Shown: in pieces, positions 12,011-24,360 of the stretch | Numbering within the stretch: position 1 is the first letter of the stretch | Layout of the letters: every line of letters starts with the position of its first letter | Assembly: GCA_002118135.1 (NCBI GenBank) | Contig: BDIU01000287.1 | Coordinates: forward strand, 124,001-188,000 | DNA: 64,000 nt | Reading direction: 5' to 3' | From: Trebouxia sp. TZW2008 | Lineage: Eukaryota > Chlorophyta > Trebouxiophyceae > Trebouxiales > Trebouxiaceae | The notes under the pieces: model-generated | Databases searched by the model: none | Seen by the model: the letters and a program-made list of their open reading frames with translations, nothing else | Told to the model about the DNA's origin: nothing | Program-made: the position numbers and the translations under genes

Positions 12011-15000
12011 ATGGCAGCCATGACAGATGACGACGAGCCTTCAGACGGGCAACGCATGAGCTTCGGGAGCCGACCGCCTCCTCAGGCCTTGTCCAGGTCT
12101 CGCTTGTCACAGACTCAAAGTTTACACAGAGCTAGTCCTTTGCTGTCTTTCTCCAAGTCTCTGAAAGATGCACGCAAGAACGCAGACGCGCTCGTAGTCA
12201 GCGCCCAGAACAACGAGCACGTTAGGAAGTTCAAAGACAACCTGGAAGAGTTTGAAAGCAAGCTCAAGCTGCAAGCTCAGGAGGCTACTGCCAAGTTTAA
12301 CAGCATGAAAAGGCCACAAGATGGGGTCATGATGCAAGAACGGCACTTCCCTCCAAGACTTGGTCCAGCAAATAGCATGCGCAAGTCTTACTCAGCGTCA
12401 GACTTCAGCAAGTTCTCTCAGGCAAGCACGCTTGCCGTTTACCTGCACAGCTAGGTCGTCAGCAACTGAAGGCACCACAGTCTGCGCAAACTGCCCTGCT
12501 GACATTGTCAATTGTGCTGCAGCAACGTCAGCTTGTTGCTGCTGAAGCTGGCAAGCAGTTTGAGAAATTTACGCACGACCTGATTGAAGGCCCCAGGAAC
12601 ACCTTGAAAAGCTGCCAATCGACCCTTGGCAACTGCCAGGAGAACTTCCAAGTCTTGCAGACAGTCCTGCAGCACAGCTTGCAGCCAAAGTTGCCGCTGC
12701 TTATAGGCAAAGCAGAACCCACCTCTCCAATGGGCAGTCATAACACCATTTTCAGGACGTCTGCCAGGCTACAAGCGCCTGACAGCCCAACCACTAGACA
12801 GTTGCTTCCCACAACAGAGCACAGGCTTACCCCTGCTGAGGTGCATCAGCTGACACCTGAGGAAATGGCCAAGGACCCATGGAACATTCTGCCTGGTTTC
12901 CTGAGAGCTCAGGAGCTTGCTGCGATTGAAAAGGCCGTCGATGCCACTGGCAGGCACCAAAGTCCAGCCATGCGCAAGGTCAGCTGCTGTGATAAGTCCT
13001 ATGCCTCTCAGCAGTATGTGCTGCTGCTGCTTTTGTGTGTGCCAATCAGCGACTGCTATCTCAAATCCCATTGAACAATGCTGACTTTCCATGATCTTTT
13101 TGTATGCCAGCATGCAGACATGTGGCCCCTGTGTGACTAGGTCAAGTGATGTTGTGTACTGAAAAGTTGTGCTGTATGTTGCAGAAGACACGCAAGCAGA
13201 AGCGACAGAAGGACAGTAACTTGAGGGATCCGGACAGGAATGTTGCCATTGTCACCACTGCAGCCTTGCCGTGGATGACAGGCACATCAGTCAATCCTCT
13301 TCTGAGGGCAGCCTACTTGTCAAGGAATCCAGAAGAGACGGTATGAGGTTGTTCATGAGTGTTCCCTGTCATCAAGCTGCTACTAGTCCAGCCATTGAGA
13401 CACTCATTTGCTCGCATGTGGTGTCCATTGAATGTCAAAACAGCATCTCCATGTCAACAGTGTTGTTTCACAAGCACCACTGACTGTACTACATCGTGTG
13501 CAATGCGTCGCAAGCCTTTGTGCAATTGCACCATCCTGTAGCATGGAGTGCCTCTCTGCTTCTGTTGAAAGCAATACAGCAAATCTGCTCTTCACCGTTA
13601 GCATCACAGGATTGATCATCACACACGATGCACATCTGACACACATTGCCATGTAGGGAGAGGAAGATATGCCTCCTAAGCCAAAGGTAACTCTCATGAT
13701 TCCATGGCTGGCCAAGTCAGACCAGAAGGCTGTCTTCCCAAATGGCATGACTTTCGACACGCCAGAGGAACAGGAAGACTATGTGCGCAAATGGGCAGAG
13801 AAGCGCACTGGCTTTGAAAGCAATTTCAAAGTCACATTCTACCCTGGGCGGTATGCCACTGAGAAGGGCAGCATTCTGCCAGTTGGAGACCCTACTGCCT
13901 ATATCTCTGATGCAGAGGTGAGGCTCATGCTGCTGCACCTGCTGCATGTCTTCACTCAGCACTGTTCTTTAACCCTGCCCATGCATCTATGCACCCACAA
14001 ACTGCAAGGCTAGTCTCTCCTGCGCTTAGCTGCTGTCATGCACATTTTGCATTTAGCTACCACAGGTTGTTGGGCTTTCTTTGCGCAACGTGATTGGCTT
14101 GTTCACATGGCACAACACCTGTTGGCTTTGACACTAGGCAGTCACAGCTGGGCTGATGTTGAGCTGATTGTGTCTTGTGGCATGACAGGCTGATGTAGCC
14201 GTTCTTGAGGAGCCAGAGCACCTCAACTGGTACCATCACGGTCAGCGCTGGACAGACAAGTTTGACCACGTAGTCGGCATCATCCATACCAACTATCTGG
14301 ATTATGCTCGGCGGGAGGAACAAGGCGACTTCAAAGAGAAATTTTTGAAGGCACTCAACTCCTGGGTCTGCAGGATACACTGCCACAAGGTCAGTTGACC
14401 ACCACTTCTTGTTTGCCTGCCCAACAGAAAACCAAGCCAGACTTCCACAGCTATGCCAATCAAGGCTGACAGCGAACAAGACATTCTCCCCATCGCTATG
14501 CCAATCAAGGCTGACGGCAAACAGGCCAGACTGGTTACAGCTGCAAAATGAACTGATTGTCCAGGAATCATCCTGCTCTGGCCAGCAGGCTGTTGTGTGA
14601 CAGAACATACAACTCATAGCACTTGGTAGCTTGGTAGGTGTTGGCAAAGGCAAGTGTGGCTGTTGTTGCACATCAGCACTGACTGTCCATAGGAAGTGGA
14701 GTGCCAGGCAGGTTTCCGACATCACTGGCTTGCGGCTTACTGGCCTTGGGCAGCTGCTGATGCCATGCTCCAACAGCCACAATTGCTTTGGTTGGCATCT
14801 CCCATGGCGTATGAAAGTTCAGCCGGCACAGCAGCTGGTGATAAGTTCTGCAATGCAGCCCGAGCCCTAAGTGTCGCTTCCCAAGAATGTTCACCTGCAT
14901 TGCATATGACGAAATGCATCAACTGTAAGGCATCAGACTCACTACCAGCAAGCTTGCGGCCCCTGGCACGCCACGCGCTCTTCATGCTTCAGCTGATGCT

Positions 15001-18000
15001 TGCAGTGAGGTCCAGCCAGTGACAGTGTCAGCTTGAACAGAGCAAGGGATTTGCCCTTTCCAGGTTTGACTGAAGGATGTATGCGAAGGCTTTGTTGCAT
15101 CACTGACTTGAGGCTGCAGGGCTTCTGCAGTGGTTACAGATCAGTCTAGTCAGTGGCAACAGCAGCTTGAGCAAAGTAAAGAACTTGCCCTTCCACGCTT
15201 GCTTGCATCATCAATTCAAATGTAGCAGTACCGTTCTATTGCATCAGTTTTGATTTGTGCTGGCAGTGGCAGCTTTGCAATTCTGAGCCAGTGACGATAG
15301 CCTCGTCATGTGACTCTGCCATTGATTGAGCCTCTTGACTGCGCAGGAGTTTAGAGGATGCATCGCACATCTGGTGTGCTCAGGTGCATGAGCGCATCTG
15401 GTGCACCTGAAGTCTTCTGAGCATTCAAATCGCACCTTGCTCAGCAACTTGATCAAAGCAGCCTTTCAGGCTTGCGCATGGTTCAGACCACTCAGCATCA
15501 TGTGACATGCATCGCAGAGCACAATATGGATACCATACAAGATGTCAGCAGCTTGTGTATGGCAGCACCTGAAGTGCAATTGCTTGTGTCATGTCAAGAG
15601 GATGCATGCCATTGATGATACATGGGGAAGCCCGATACATAACTGGCGTTTGTTTGGTTGAGCTGAAAGGTTCGGTCTTTGTTTCCCTTTTTTTTGTTCT
15701 TGTAAAATTGATGCTTTCTTGCAGGTAATTCAGCTTTCAGACACAGCACAGACTTTTTTGCTAAAAATGTATGCTGTGCTGCACTATTGAAGCTGTCAGA
15801 TGCAGTGCGGCGTCTGTGTCACGAGACAACTTAAGCAAATGATGTTACATCACAGCAATTGTGGCAGTGGGCAACAAGAGACAAAATTCTTCTGTGTTCT
15901 GTCGTTTATCCGTCCAACTGGTGTTCTACTGCAGGTCGTGAAGCTGCCAGCGGCCGTGCAGCCTCTGCCCTGGGAGACAGCTCAGCCCACACATGGTGTA
16001 CATTTGTTCCTTCTTCTTGAACCATGAAAATGATGCTGTATTGCAGGTCGTGAAGCTGTCAGATGCAGTGCTGCTTCTGCCTGCAGATACGCTGAACTTC
16101 CTCCACATTGTGCCACAGCAACTCTTGGCCATCAGGGACACTTTTGCATAAAGTGATGCTGTACTGCAGGTTGTGAAGCTGTCAGATGCAGTGCAGCCTC
16201 TGCCGCGCGAGACAACCCAATTCATCCATGGTGTGCCACAGCAGTTCCTGGCTGTGGGTGACAAGAAGAAGGCCCCCCCTGAGGAGGGTCAGCCCCGCTT
16301 CACACGCGGGGCCTACTTCATGGGCAAAGCCGTCTGGGCCAAGGGCTACACTGAGCTGCTGTCCCTGCTGGAGTCTCATAGGAGCGCTGGCAAGCCTGAG
16401 TATGACATTGACTGCTATGGCAATGGAGAAGATCTTGCTGCGGTGGGTTTCAATTGCTGTTTTTGACAAGCACCTTGCACTGCAGGACATGCATAATCAC
16501 TGCTGAGGTGATTTTCACTGGCTGTTGTTGTTTTGTAGCTTGCTTTGCAGGGCATGCCTTATCATCGCATGGCAAAGCAGACATCTGCTGCCCTACAGCT
16601 TGATACAGCATGTGTTTCCTCTGACAGTGCGGGGTTGTGCAAGAGCTTGCTTCTGGATGGCTTGACTGCATTGGCATTTGTCATGAGTTTGCAGTTCTGA
16701 AGTTAGGTGTACTGCTCTGCAGGTCAAAGCTGCATCTAAGAGGAAAGCCTTAAACCTGAAGTTTCATGGTGCCAAGGACCACTTGGATGACAGCATGCAT
16801 GAGTACAAGGTATCCTCCATGCTCTGGCTGCATGCAACTTTGCGTCTGATGTATTTGCATGCTGCGCTGACAGCCTTCCAGGTGTCAGTAGCACAGGCCA
16901 ACTTAACTGCCCTTCACATGCAGTCAAGTCTCCCCACCTGACCCCTCCCAAAGCAGTCATGGGGGAGATGTTGTACTGCGTGTTTATGGTCTGCAGATGG
17001 AATTGGCATGAGATAGCTTTGCACAGAATCATTCTTGCTGGTGTATACACCTGGCAGGTGGATAAGCATCATCAGCAAGCATGTGAAGGATCAGGATGTT
17101 GATGACGACTGTCTGCAGGTTTTCATCAACCCCAGCAAGAGTGATGTGGTGGCAACCACCACTGCAGAGGCGCTGGCCATGGGCAAGTGGGTGCTGGTGC
17201 AGGACCACCCCTCCAATGAGTTCTTCAGCACCTTCCCCAACTGTCTCACCTACAAGTAAGGCCCCCTGTCTGCATGCAGTCCAATTCCTGCTCACTTTTG
17301 CTGCAGCATGCGACGTCAAAAATGAAAGGACAGTCCACTGCATCTGACATCACTGGGAGTCTATGTGAGCAGAAGTACTCTATATTGTCTTGGTACTCAG
17401 CAATAGCTGCAGTGCCTCAATGCTTTGCAGCCTGTCTTCCTGATTGTATCACATCCTTGCTGAAGGCTTACAGACGTATGTCTCTGCTGTCTTCAAACAG
17501 GGACGCCCATGTCATGCATCCCTGTGTCTTGTAGGGATTCAGACGAGTTCAGCAGCAAGCTGGAGCATGCGCTGAGCAGTGAGCCAGTGCCCATGACTGC
17601 AGACCTACAGCAGCGTCTCACGTGGGAGGACGCCACCGAGCGCTTCCTTGATGTGGCTCAGCTCAAGGCTTCAGAACGCCCTGGCGTGGTTGAGACAGCT
17701 GTAGATACGCTAGCTTGGGTTGCGCACAACACCTTGACAGGCAAGTCTTCATTGTCAAGGCTTGTGTTGTGCAAGTTTGCAGGCTCAAAAGATTTGCTTT
17801 CATGTTCTCTAAGACAGATTTGATATATTAATTTTGAGTTTTGCAATACAGCTTCTTTTCCAGTGCTGAATATGGCGGAATAAAGTGATTCGTTTGATTG
17901 ATCGATTGTTTGCTTGATGGATTGATGGATTGTGTAATTTGCGGTAACAGATCATTAATATCATGAGGTTGCCAGACGGCTTGCTGAGGCTTTTGTCTGG

Positions 18001-18266
18001 CATGGATCTGCAGCATGGACCAATTCGCCTCGGTGGTGCTATGTACAACATGGTTTAGCAGTTGCTTGGGCTGCCATGAAACTAAGGATCAGCTGTGCTG
18101 TACAGGCATTGAGCCATTGCGGGCGGTTTTGGGAGCTGGGGCAGACACTTTATTGTCGCCTGCCAACCTTGCAGAATGGCAGCCACCGCAGCAAAAGCCA
18201 GCATGGTATGACAAAAAGCCGTCTGTAGAAGCGGCTGTGGAATCTCAGACAACAGAAGTCAAGTGA
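12011..18266 (+). CDS. DGD1: Digalactosyldiacylglycerol synthase, 782 aa
   Basis: Makes DGDG by transferring galactose from UDP-galactose to MGDG at the plastid outer envelope (family knowledge). Ten exons: 12011-12421, 12523-12978, 13185-13340, 13657-13917, 14189-14389, 16170-16442, 16723-16809, 17119-17255, 17535-17740, 18106-18266. The N-terminal 250 residues form the long DGD1-type extension, with [20 protein letters not shown]. The GT-B core begins at [20 protein letters not shown] and includes [32 protein letters not shown] and [16 protein letters not shown]. The C-terminal nucleotide-binding half has [45 protein letters not shown] and [12 protein letters not shown], ending with [19 protein letters not shown]. 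The length is close to plant DGD1 (about 800). Introns 1 and 9 use GC donors. Intron 5 is unusually long (1.78 kb) and holds exon copies. Confidence 0.95.
15001..15205 (+). repeat. Diverged tandem duplication in DGD1 intron 5
   Basis: Bases about 15010-15062 (gtccagccagtgacagtgtc ... ttgccctttcca) are repeated at about 15145-15200 with substitutions. No coding content is evident. Confidence 0.5.
15780..16150 (+). repeat. Three decayed copies of DGD1 exon 6 start
   Basis: The acceptor plus exon start of exon 6 (gcaggttgtgaagctgtcag at 16166) recurs upstream at about 15788, 15934 and 16044. The second translates as [20 protein letters not shown], the third as [20 protein letters not shown], each then hitting a stop. 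The first is more decayed and has lost its acceptor. Spacing is 110-150 bp. Confidence 0.85.
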
Positions 18267-18830
18267 AGCTGTCTTAGCAGTGAATGATCTTGTCATCAGT
18301 TTTGTATTTAGGACAGTGGTTCAGCTTTTTGTGAACTGTACAGTTTCCCACAGTGGCAGTGTTGAGTGTGCTCAGTGTTTCTGTAGCAGGGTGTTGTACA
18401 TTTCATTGATGCTGTTTGACTGCTTTTGCATTGATTGGTAGGGAGGTGTGATGCTGAATGATGGTTTGCGGCTTGCTTGTTCGGTGCAGTTGCCGGCAGT
18501 GTTGAACAATGACGTAGCTTACAAATTACAGTAGTCAGTCGACAAGTTGCTTTCAAATGGTCTCAACAATACTTCAACTGTATAGTAGGGCACATGGCGT
18601 AATTTGGGAAGGCATCATCGCCTGTGGTCACTTGGAAAGGCCCTTTGAGTACAGGAACTTGAATCACCTTGGATTAAAACAGTACTTTTTCAAATATCAT
18701 GAATGAAAGTGATTGCGTTCCCTGGCAGTGTGTGATGAAGTATCACAAGTTTGAGAATGCCGGCAGGTGCAGGATGTATCAACGCTTTTCCTCAGCACGT
18801 CGCTAGCAGTGCATTCATCAAAAGCTTCAT
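18267..18830. other. Interval after DGD1 with no supported gene
   Basis: About 560 bp of likely 3' UTR and spacer. Open frames are short and unsupported. The interval is T-rich on the plus strand. Confidence 0.4.
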
Positions 18831-20077
18831 TCAATAGCATCTGCATAGTGTTGCGTTTGTAAACAAGCACCTAGCTGCTTGCATGCGCTGCTCAAGCATA
18901 TCATCCCTCTCATGAAGCAACTGTTGCTGCAACTGAAAGATACCCTGCTGCAGCACATGGCGATGACTCAATCCCTGCACATCATTTGACACTGTCAAAC
19001 ACAGCTTCTTCCATTGCGCAACTTTTGTAAGCATAGCAATCACAAAAGCAACAAGACTGACACAAAGTCGACGATGTCTTAAGACTTGATGCTGACGAGT
19101 TCCCTGCAGTATGATCACCTGCTGAGGTGTCAGCCTTTGACAGCTAGAGACAAGCCCTGACCCTGACCATACATGGTCCTGGCCAGTCTGACTGGCATAT
19201 GTGCCATTTCCAGCTCCTCTGCATTGCTTACTTGGCTGCAGTCTTTGCTGCACTGCTTGCACACAGAACTGTGAGGTGGAGGCTGCTGCTGCCCCATGCT
19301 GGCTGTCTGCATGGCTGCCCATTTGCATAGTGTTTGCCGCACTGCACTGCTGCATGTTACTGCATGCTTGCTGTTGTGTGCAACTGAGTGAGGTGCTGGG
19401 TTCACAAGCCTTCGCTGCATGCGAGCGAATGCAGGCGGCTGAATGGCTTGTAGATGCAGGACAGTCATCTGTGTGCCTCCAACTAGACCTGCATATGATG
19501 GTAGCTGCCATTCAACATCAGAAGAAGCAGCAGCCAGGCTTTTGCAACTCGGCAAGTCTTCTGCATGTGCACACCTGAAAGTTACTGAGGCTGGAATGCC
19601 TAGGCGGGTAGCTTCATTGGGTACATGGTATTTTGTCTGAAAACGATCACATCTGACGGAGAGGTCATGTAGCCTTGTCTGCATACATGACATGGCTGCA
19701 ACAAGCATGACAAGCTCAATAATCTGGAGTTTCTTCTGTTTGCAAAGCTTTAGTTCTGAAGCTGCAAACTCTTGCAAGGTTGCCTGTCAGTTGACCTATT
19801 GACAAGGCCAGCAGATTCACCTTGCGACGCAGATCGACGGCGAGCCACAGCACTCTTGCTTGTTGGCGAGGACTTCATTGCAGTTTGGCAGGCGTGCTCG
19901 CTTTGCGAAGTCAAACTTGTTGAGCTGCGTGGTGCAGTCTTGTCTTCGATCGCCGACGTGTTGGTCGACAGCGACTGCGGCAAGCTGTGAGCTATAGCAA
20001 TTGTCGGCCGTATAAGGCTCTGCCGGCTTCCACTGCGACCGCTTGCTGGCCAGCCTGATCCGTGAGCAGATATGCAC
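18831..20077 (-). CDS. Possible unknown protein with C-terminal coiled coil
   Basis: Open segments on the minus strand in three frames look coding but I could not join them with confident splice sites. One starts at the ATG at 20077 (MHICSRIRLASKRSQ) and meets a GT donor near 19822. A second spans about 19777-19130 and begins EFAASELKLCKQKKLQIIEL. A third ends at 18831 with a hydrophobic stretch (LCVSLVAFVIAMLTKVAQW) then glutamine-rich helix (QQGIFQLQQQLLHERDDMLE). I recognise no family. A short hydrophobic segment next to a coiled coil is all that can be said. The boundaries are approximate, and the gene may be a fragment. Confidence 0.3.
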
Positions 20078-20134
20078 AGCAGTGATTGTTATGGCGACCC
20101 TTGCTAAGAAGTAACGCTCGAAACGCCAGCAATT

Positions 20135-23100
20135 TCAGACTTCGAAGTCCCAGGCAATGTCAATGAATTCACCCTCGGGAGACACCTGATTGGTATGCGA
20201 TATCCTGAATGCCAAGCCTTCCATAATTTGACTCAGGCTTGGGGAGTTGTACAGCATTCTTTTGCAGCAGCTGACAAACTGCTCGTCCTGTAGGGTCTCA
20301 TCACGTGCAAGGCGCCTCAGCCTGAGCCTGCGTTCTACAGATATTCGAAAGTCGTCCAGTCTCTGCTTTGCTGCTTTCTCCTTTGTCAGAACTGACAAAA
20401 CTCCTGGACCAGCAGACTGCGACCAACATTGGTGAAAGTTGCATTGGAAAGTTTGATTGCATTCAGATTGCAACATTGCAAGATTGTAGGTTGCAAGTTT
20501 GCAGATTGGGCATGCCTTGCAGGACTGCATTGCCAGCTAGTGACAACACAAACTGCAGCTCTTGCTGCACATATGGAGCTTGCGTGAGCAGCACAAAAAC
20601 AAGCAAGCTGGCATATGTGCATTTAACCGATGCTGATGTTCATGGTGCACTGACTAGGCAAGTATTACAAACTGACTTTACTCACCTGGATGAGCTTGTA
20701 TACGCTATCCACGTCAGCTGCAACAGAGAGTGCCACATAGTTGCTTTCTATGCTGTGCTGGCCTTGTTGCTGGGCTTCTGCTGTCCTGTGAGACATGACT
20801 TGCAAGGGAATTTGCTGCATCCTGGAATCCCTATAACACAAAAAACAGAATTATTATCATCACAGCCCAAAATGCGACACCAGCCTCAAAGCAGTGCAAG
20901 CCTCTGCAGGCAAGAGAAACAAGCAGCGATTGCCAGATACATCATTCCAATCAATCACATTGGAGCAGGACCTTATGACTGTGCAAGCCTCACAGTGATA
21001 GTGATGGATCACAAGACATTGGAATGGCGCAAGACCCAACACTTGACTGCTGCCAACCCTGAACTGACAAGGATGCAAATCTCAACTTGTTCCCAGGTTG
21101 AGGTTGAGTACTACAGCAGTACTGCTAAGAACCTACTTGACAGATCCTTGGCTGGCAGTAGCATCAGCCAGGAATTGCCATTGCATGATACATGAAGGCA
21201 TCAGAGGCCTGATCAAGTATGTCCAGAAAGCTGGGAACTCACGTAACAGGTCCTTGGCGGGAAACAGCATCAGCTAGGCGCTGTCGCTACATGACACACA
21301 AAGGCATCACAGGCCTGCTCAAGAGTGTTTACACGGCTAAAGACACACTTGACAGGTCCTTGGCTGGCAGCAGCATCAGCCACAAATTGCCATTACGTGA
21401 TGCACAAAGGCATCACAGGCCTGCTAAAACATCTTTACAAGGCTGAGTACCTACTTGACAGGGCCTTGGCTAGCAGCAGTATTTGCTAGGCGATGTCACG
21501 ACATGGTAACAGCAAAGAAAGACATGAAAAGCCTGCTCATATGTCTTGACAAAGCTGGGACCTACTTGACAGGTCCTTGGCTGGCAGCAGCATCAGCTAG
21601 GCGCTGCAGGAAATGCATGTAGTCTGGCTGCAGCTGTAGCTGCGTGCCGGTGTATAGCATGCTCACGCCCAGCCGCTGCGCAACTGTTGCTTCCAAGTCC
21701 TTAACGCGCCTTACTAGCTGCCGCTGCCGAGTGCATTCTGCCAAGTCTGCCTGCTTCAGGTACCTGCACACATCAACATCTCTTCAATGACCAGCAACTG
21801 TATCAGTGTAGCATCATTGGACTTGTTTGTTGGCTCAGACTTTGTCACATTGCTCAGTGCACCTGAGTGGCATGACTTCTTGACTTGTCAGTTTAGTGAA
21901 GATGTCAATCATGCCAACACTATAGCTATCATGATGTGGTGCCCTGCCAACTCGACATCAGCACTAGCGGGCATATAAAGCCAAGGCGGGCAGTAGACTT
22001 ACTGTGACCAGAGTGCTGGCGATGCGTCTACATGTAGCCACAGCCTGCCCTGCTTGTCTGGCCCATACCCCTCCTCCCCTATCATGATGTGGTGCCCTGA
22101 CAAATTGACATCAGTACTGGCATCCAAAGCAGCTGTTAGCCTGGTGAGAATGTCTGCCTGTGCGTCTGTTGGCTTCTGCTGTAACGAGCTGCTCAGACCA
22201 ACAGTAACCTGCAGACAGATGCTGCGTTGGCGGCTTTGAATTGGTGACAGTTTTGAAAAACAGCTCAGAGAAAGAGCTAAGATTGAGCTGAAACCTGCAG
22301 GTGTGTCAAAGCAGGTGGTCTGCAATGCTGAAGATTTGCAGAAATACCTGACGACCAAGGCGCAGGGCAGTTCTAACCATGCTAAGTTGGTGGCGCGGTC
22401 CTAGCTGGGCAGCCTGGCGTTGTCGCCCCACCTCTGCAGCCGAGGGCACAAACAGCCTTAGCCGTTTGGTGGCTGCCCCACCTCCCAAGCCCCCATCCAC
22501 CTCACTGCACCAAATCAGCACCTCGTACTGCCACTGTTGATCAGATGACATCTGTTCACTTCACAAGGACTTGACAGGGTTACCACAACAAGATCAGGCA
22601 GGCGCTTTGCTGGTTGGCCTCCTCCCAAGTCCCCCTTTCACCTCACTGCACCAAACAGACCCTCATGCTGCCAATGTGGATTGACTACTATATGTTTACT
22701 TCACAAGGACCCAACAAAGGGGTAACATAGACAAGGTCAAGCAGGCACTTGCTGGTCGGCCTCCTCCCAGGCCCCCCTGTGCCTCCCTGCACGCAACAAG
22801 CACTTCATGCTGCCAGTGTCAACTGACACTGCGCCTGGCAACACCTGCTGCTAGTGTCAGACACGCTGCACAGCTTCATCATGACCTGCTGCCACTGTCA
22901 ATCAATACTGCACCTGGCAATCACCTTATGCTGGGAGGGCTGATCAGTACTGCACCGCACAAACACCTCATGCTGTCACTGCTAAAGAAGCAATATGTGT
23001 TCACCGGACTAAGACACAACAGCGGGACATATAGACAGTGACAAGCAGGACGTAGTACCACATGTGGGCTGAGCTACTTTGCGCCTCGTTGGGATTTTGC

Positions 23101-24070
23101 AGTTCTTGGGTCAGCATAGCATGCTCTGACTGGCCAAAAATGCAGCACTTCTGTGAGTCCGTCATCACCCTGCTGCATTACATTCACAGCAAAACCACTC
23201 TCCACAGCTTTTGCTGGAGCTCATGGTGGGAGCAGAGGTCTGCCACAAACACAGAAAGCCAGATGCTCGCTTACCTTTCAAGGCCGCATGCTGATAGTAG
23301 CTTGCCAAGGGAGGCCTGTGTGGCAGCAGGCAATTGATCAGGCTGTGCGTAGTCCTTGCGTGCTGGTGGCGGCAAGGTGAGTGCCACCTTGTGCATGCCA
23401 TCAGGCAATGCATCTGGCTGCTGTGTGGCAGTGGGTTGTACAGGGCTGCTTTGCAAGGGCTGCGTAGCCTGTGCTGAGGCTGGGGATTGATGTAGATAGA
23501 ACACAAAGTGGTAGGGTAGTGCTGCAAAGCCTTGGTCACCCTGTCTGGCTGCAATGATAAAGTCAATGTGAGGCTGGTGCTGTCACAGCTTGATCAAGCG
23601 AGCGATGCTGTTGTCCGAGGCAAACGGCACATGATGTTGGCAGAATTTGTGCTTTCACCACGCAGGTGGATGGTATAATGCAGAAGGCACAAATGCAGTG
23701 GTCGTGAAGTTACCTGCAGCTAAGTACTCTTGCAGCATTTTGAATGATTTCTCATTTGCATCCCTTGCTGGAGGAAAGCCATGGAACCTGTCAGGATGTA
23801 TGCGCTTGTACAGTTCTCGCAGCTGTGTTTTTAGAGACGGTTTGCTCGCTGCAAGCAGACACGTACAGGTCAACAGTTGGTCCATCATGTCGTCTTTGGC
23901 TCGTTGCCAGCCAGGCAAGTGCCATGCATATGCTGTGCAACTTTTCCAGACCACGATAACAGCGGACCCAGCAAGCGGGGCACATCAGTCAGATAAATGA
24001 TGTTGCGATTACCTGTGGCGAAGCAATGAACGAGCTTCCCGGTGTTCAACAGGCGAAACGCCTGTTTCAT
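20135..24070 (-). CDS. TCAIM-like protein (DUF4460/DUF4461)
   Basis: Start ATG at 24070. Exons that fit: 24070-24013, 23848-23714, 23548-23275, 22533-22348, 22208-22003, about 21764-21570 and about 20399-20135; an extra exon near 23195-23080 is uncertain, as is the last splice junction. Exon 2 encodes LRELYKRIHPDRFHGFPPAR followed by ANEKSFKMLQEYL. This is the J-domain-like HPD-containing DUF4460 signature of TCAIM (T-cell activation inhibitor, mitochondrial) and its plant and algal homologues. Later exons give LPYHFVFYLHQ, a proline-rich linker, VNLSGHHIMIGEEGYGPDKQ and an Arg-rich helix, ending FIDIAWDFEV, consistent with DUF4461. The biochemical role in algae is unknown; mitochondrial location is inferred from animal homologues. 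Confidence 0.72.
21125..21610 (-). repeat. Five-copy array of an exon end in the TCAIM-like gene
   Basis: The phrase cttgacaggtccttggctgg plus cagcagcatcagctaggcgc, which is the 3' end of the exon at 21764-21570, recurs at about 21570, 21450, 21346, 21242 and 21132. The period is about 105-120 bp. Copies also share the spacer caaaggcatcacaggcctgc. All lie in the last intron. Confidence 0.85.
21920..21975 (-). repeat. Isolated copy of part of the 22208-22003 exon
   Basis: The plus-strand stretch ctatcatgatgtggtgccct followed by a diverged form of acaaattgacatcagtactgg occurs in the exon at 22079-22125 and again at 21927-21970 in the next intron. The second copy lacks exon context. Confidence 0.75.
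22475..22990 (-). repeat. Tandem copies of the start of the 22533-22348 exon
   Basis: The exon start region (on the plus strand cacctcactgcaccaaa followed by tcatgctgcca or tcgtactgcca) and its upstream intron (cttcacaaggac) recur at about 22475-22560, 22620-22700 and 22765-22830. More decayed copies reach about 22990. They lie in the preceding intron. The period is about 140 bp, shrinking to about 70 bp. Confidence 0.75.
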
Positions 24071-24360
24071 GTACCGGAGCCTCTGCGGTCAAATGTGGTG
24101 TTGATCCACGCGCTGCTGCAACTGTCAACTTTGACGAGCTTGATGCCAGAAGTTGTCACAGCTGAGGTGTAGGCCCTAGTCGAAACGTTATTGGTGCGTC
24201 GCTCCTGCGTTATTGCCGGAGTGAGACAAGCATGCGCCTTCACGCGAAATTCATAACGCTAACAGAGCAAGTTCTCTGCATCGAGGGAGCGCGCAACATA
24301 CATTGCGCACTTCGTTGCCTCGCAAGACAATCTTGATCAACACTGACTGAAGGAGCTATC
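24071..24360. promoter_or_regulatory. Short divergent promoter region
   Basis: 290 bp between the start codons of the TCAIM-like and CS-TPR genes. Locally GC-richer than the introns, with several CG dinucleotides (for example gtgcgtcgctcctgcg). No defined motif is claimed. Confidence 0.4.

Noticed and set aside
20368..21195. 275-residue open frame on the plus strand
   Set aside because: It lies antisense to the last exon and last intron of the TCAIM-like gene, crosses an echo array, and shows no recognisable domain or splice structure.
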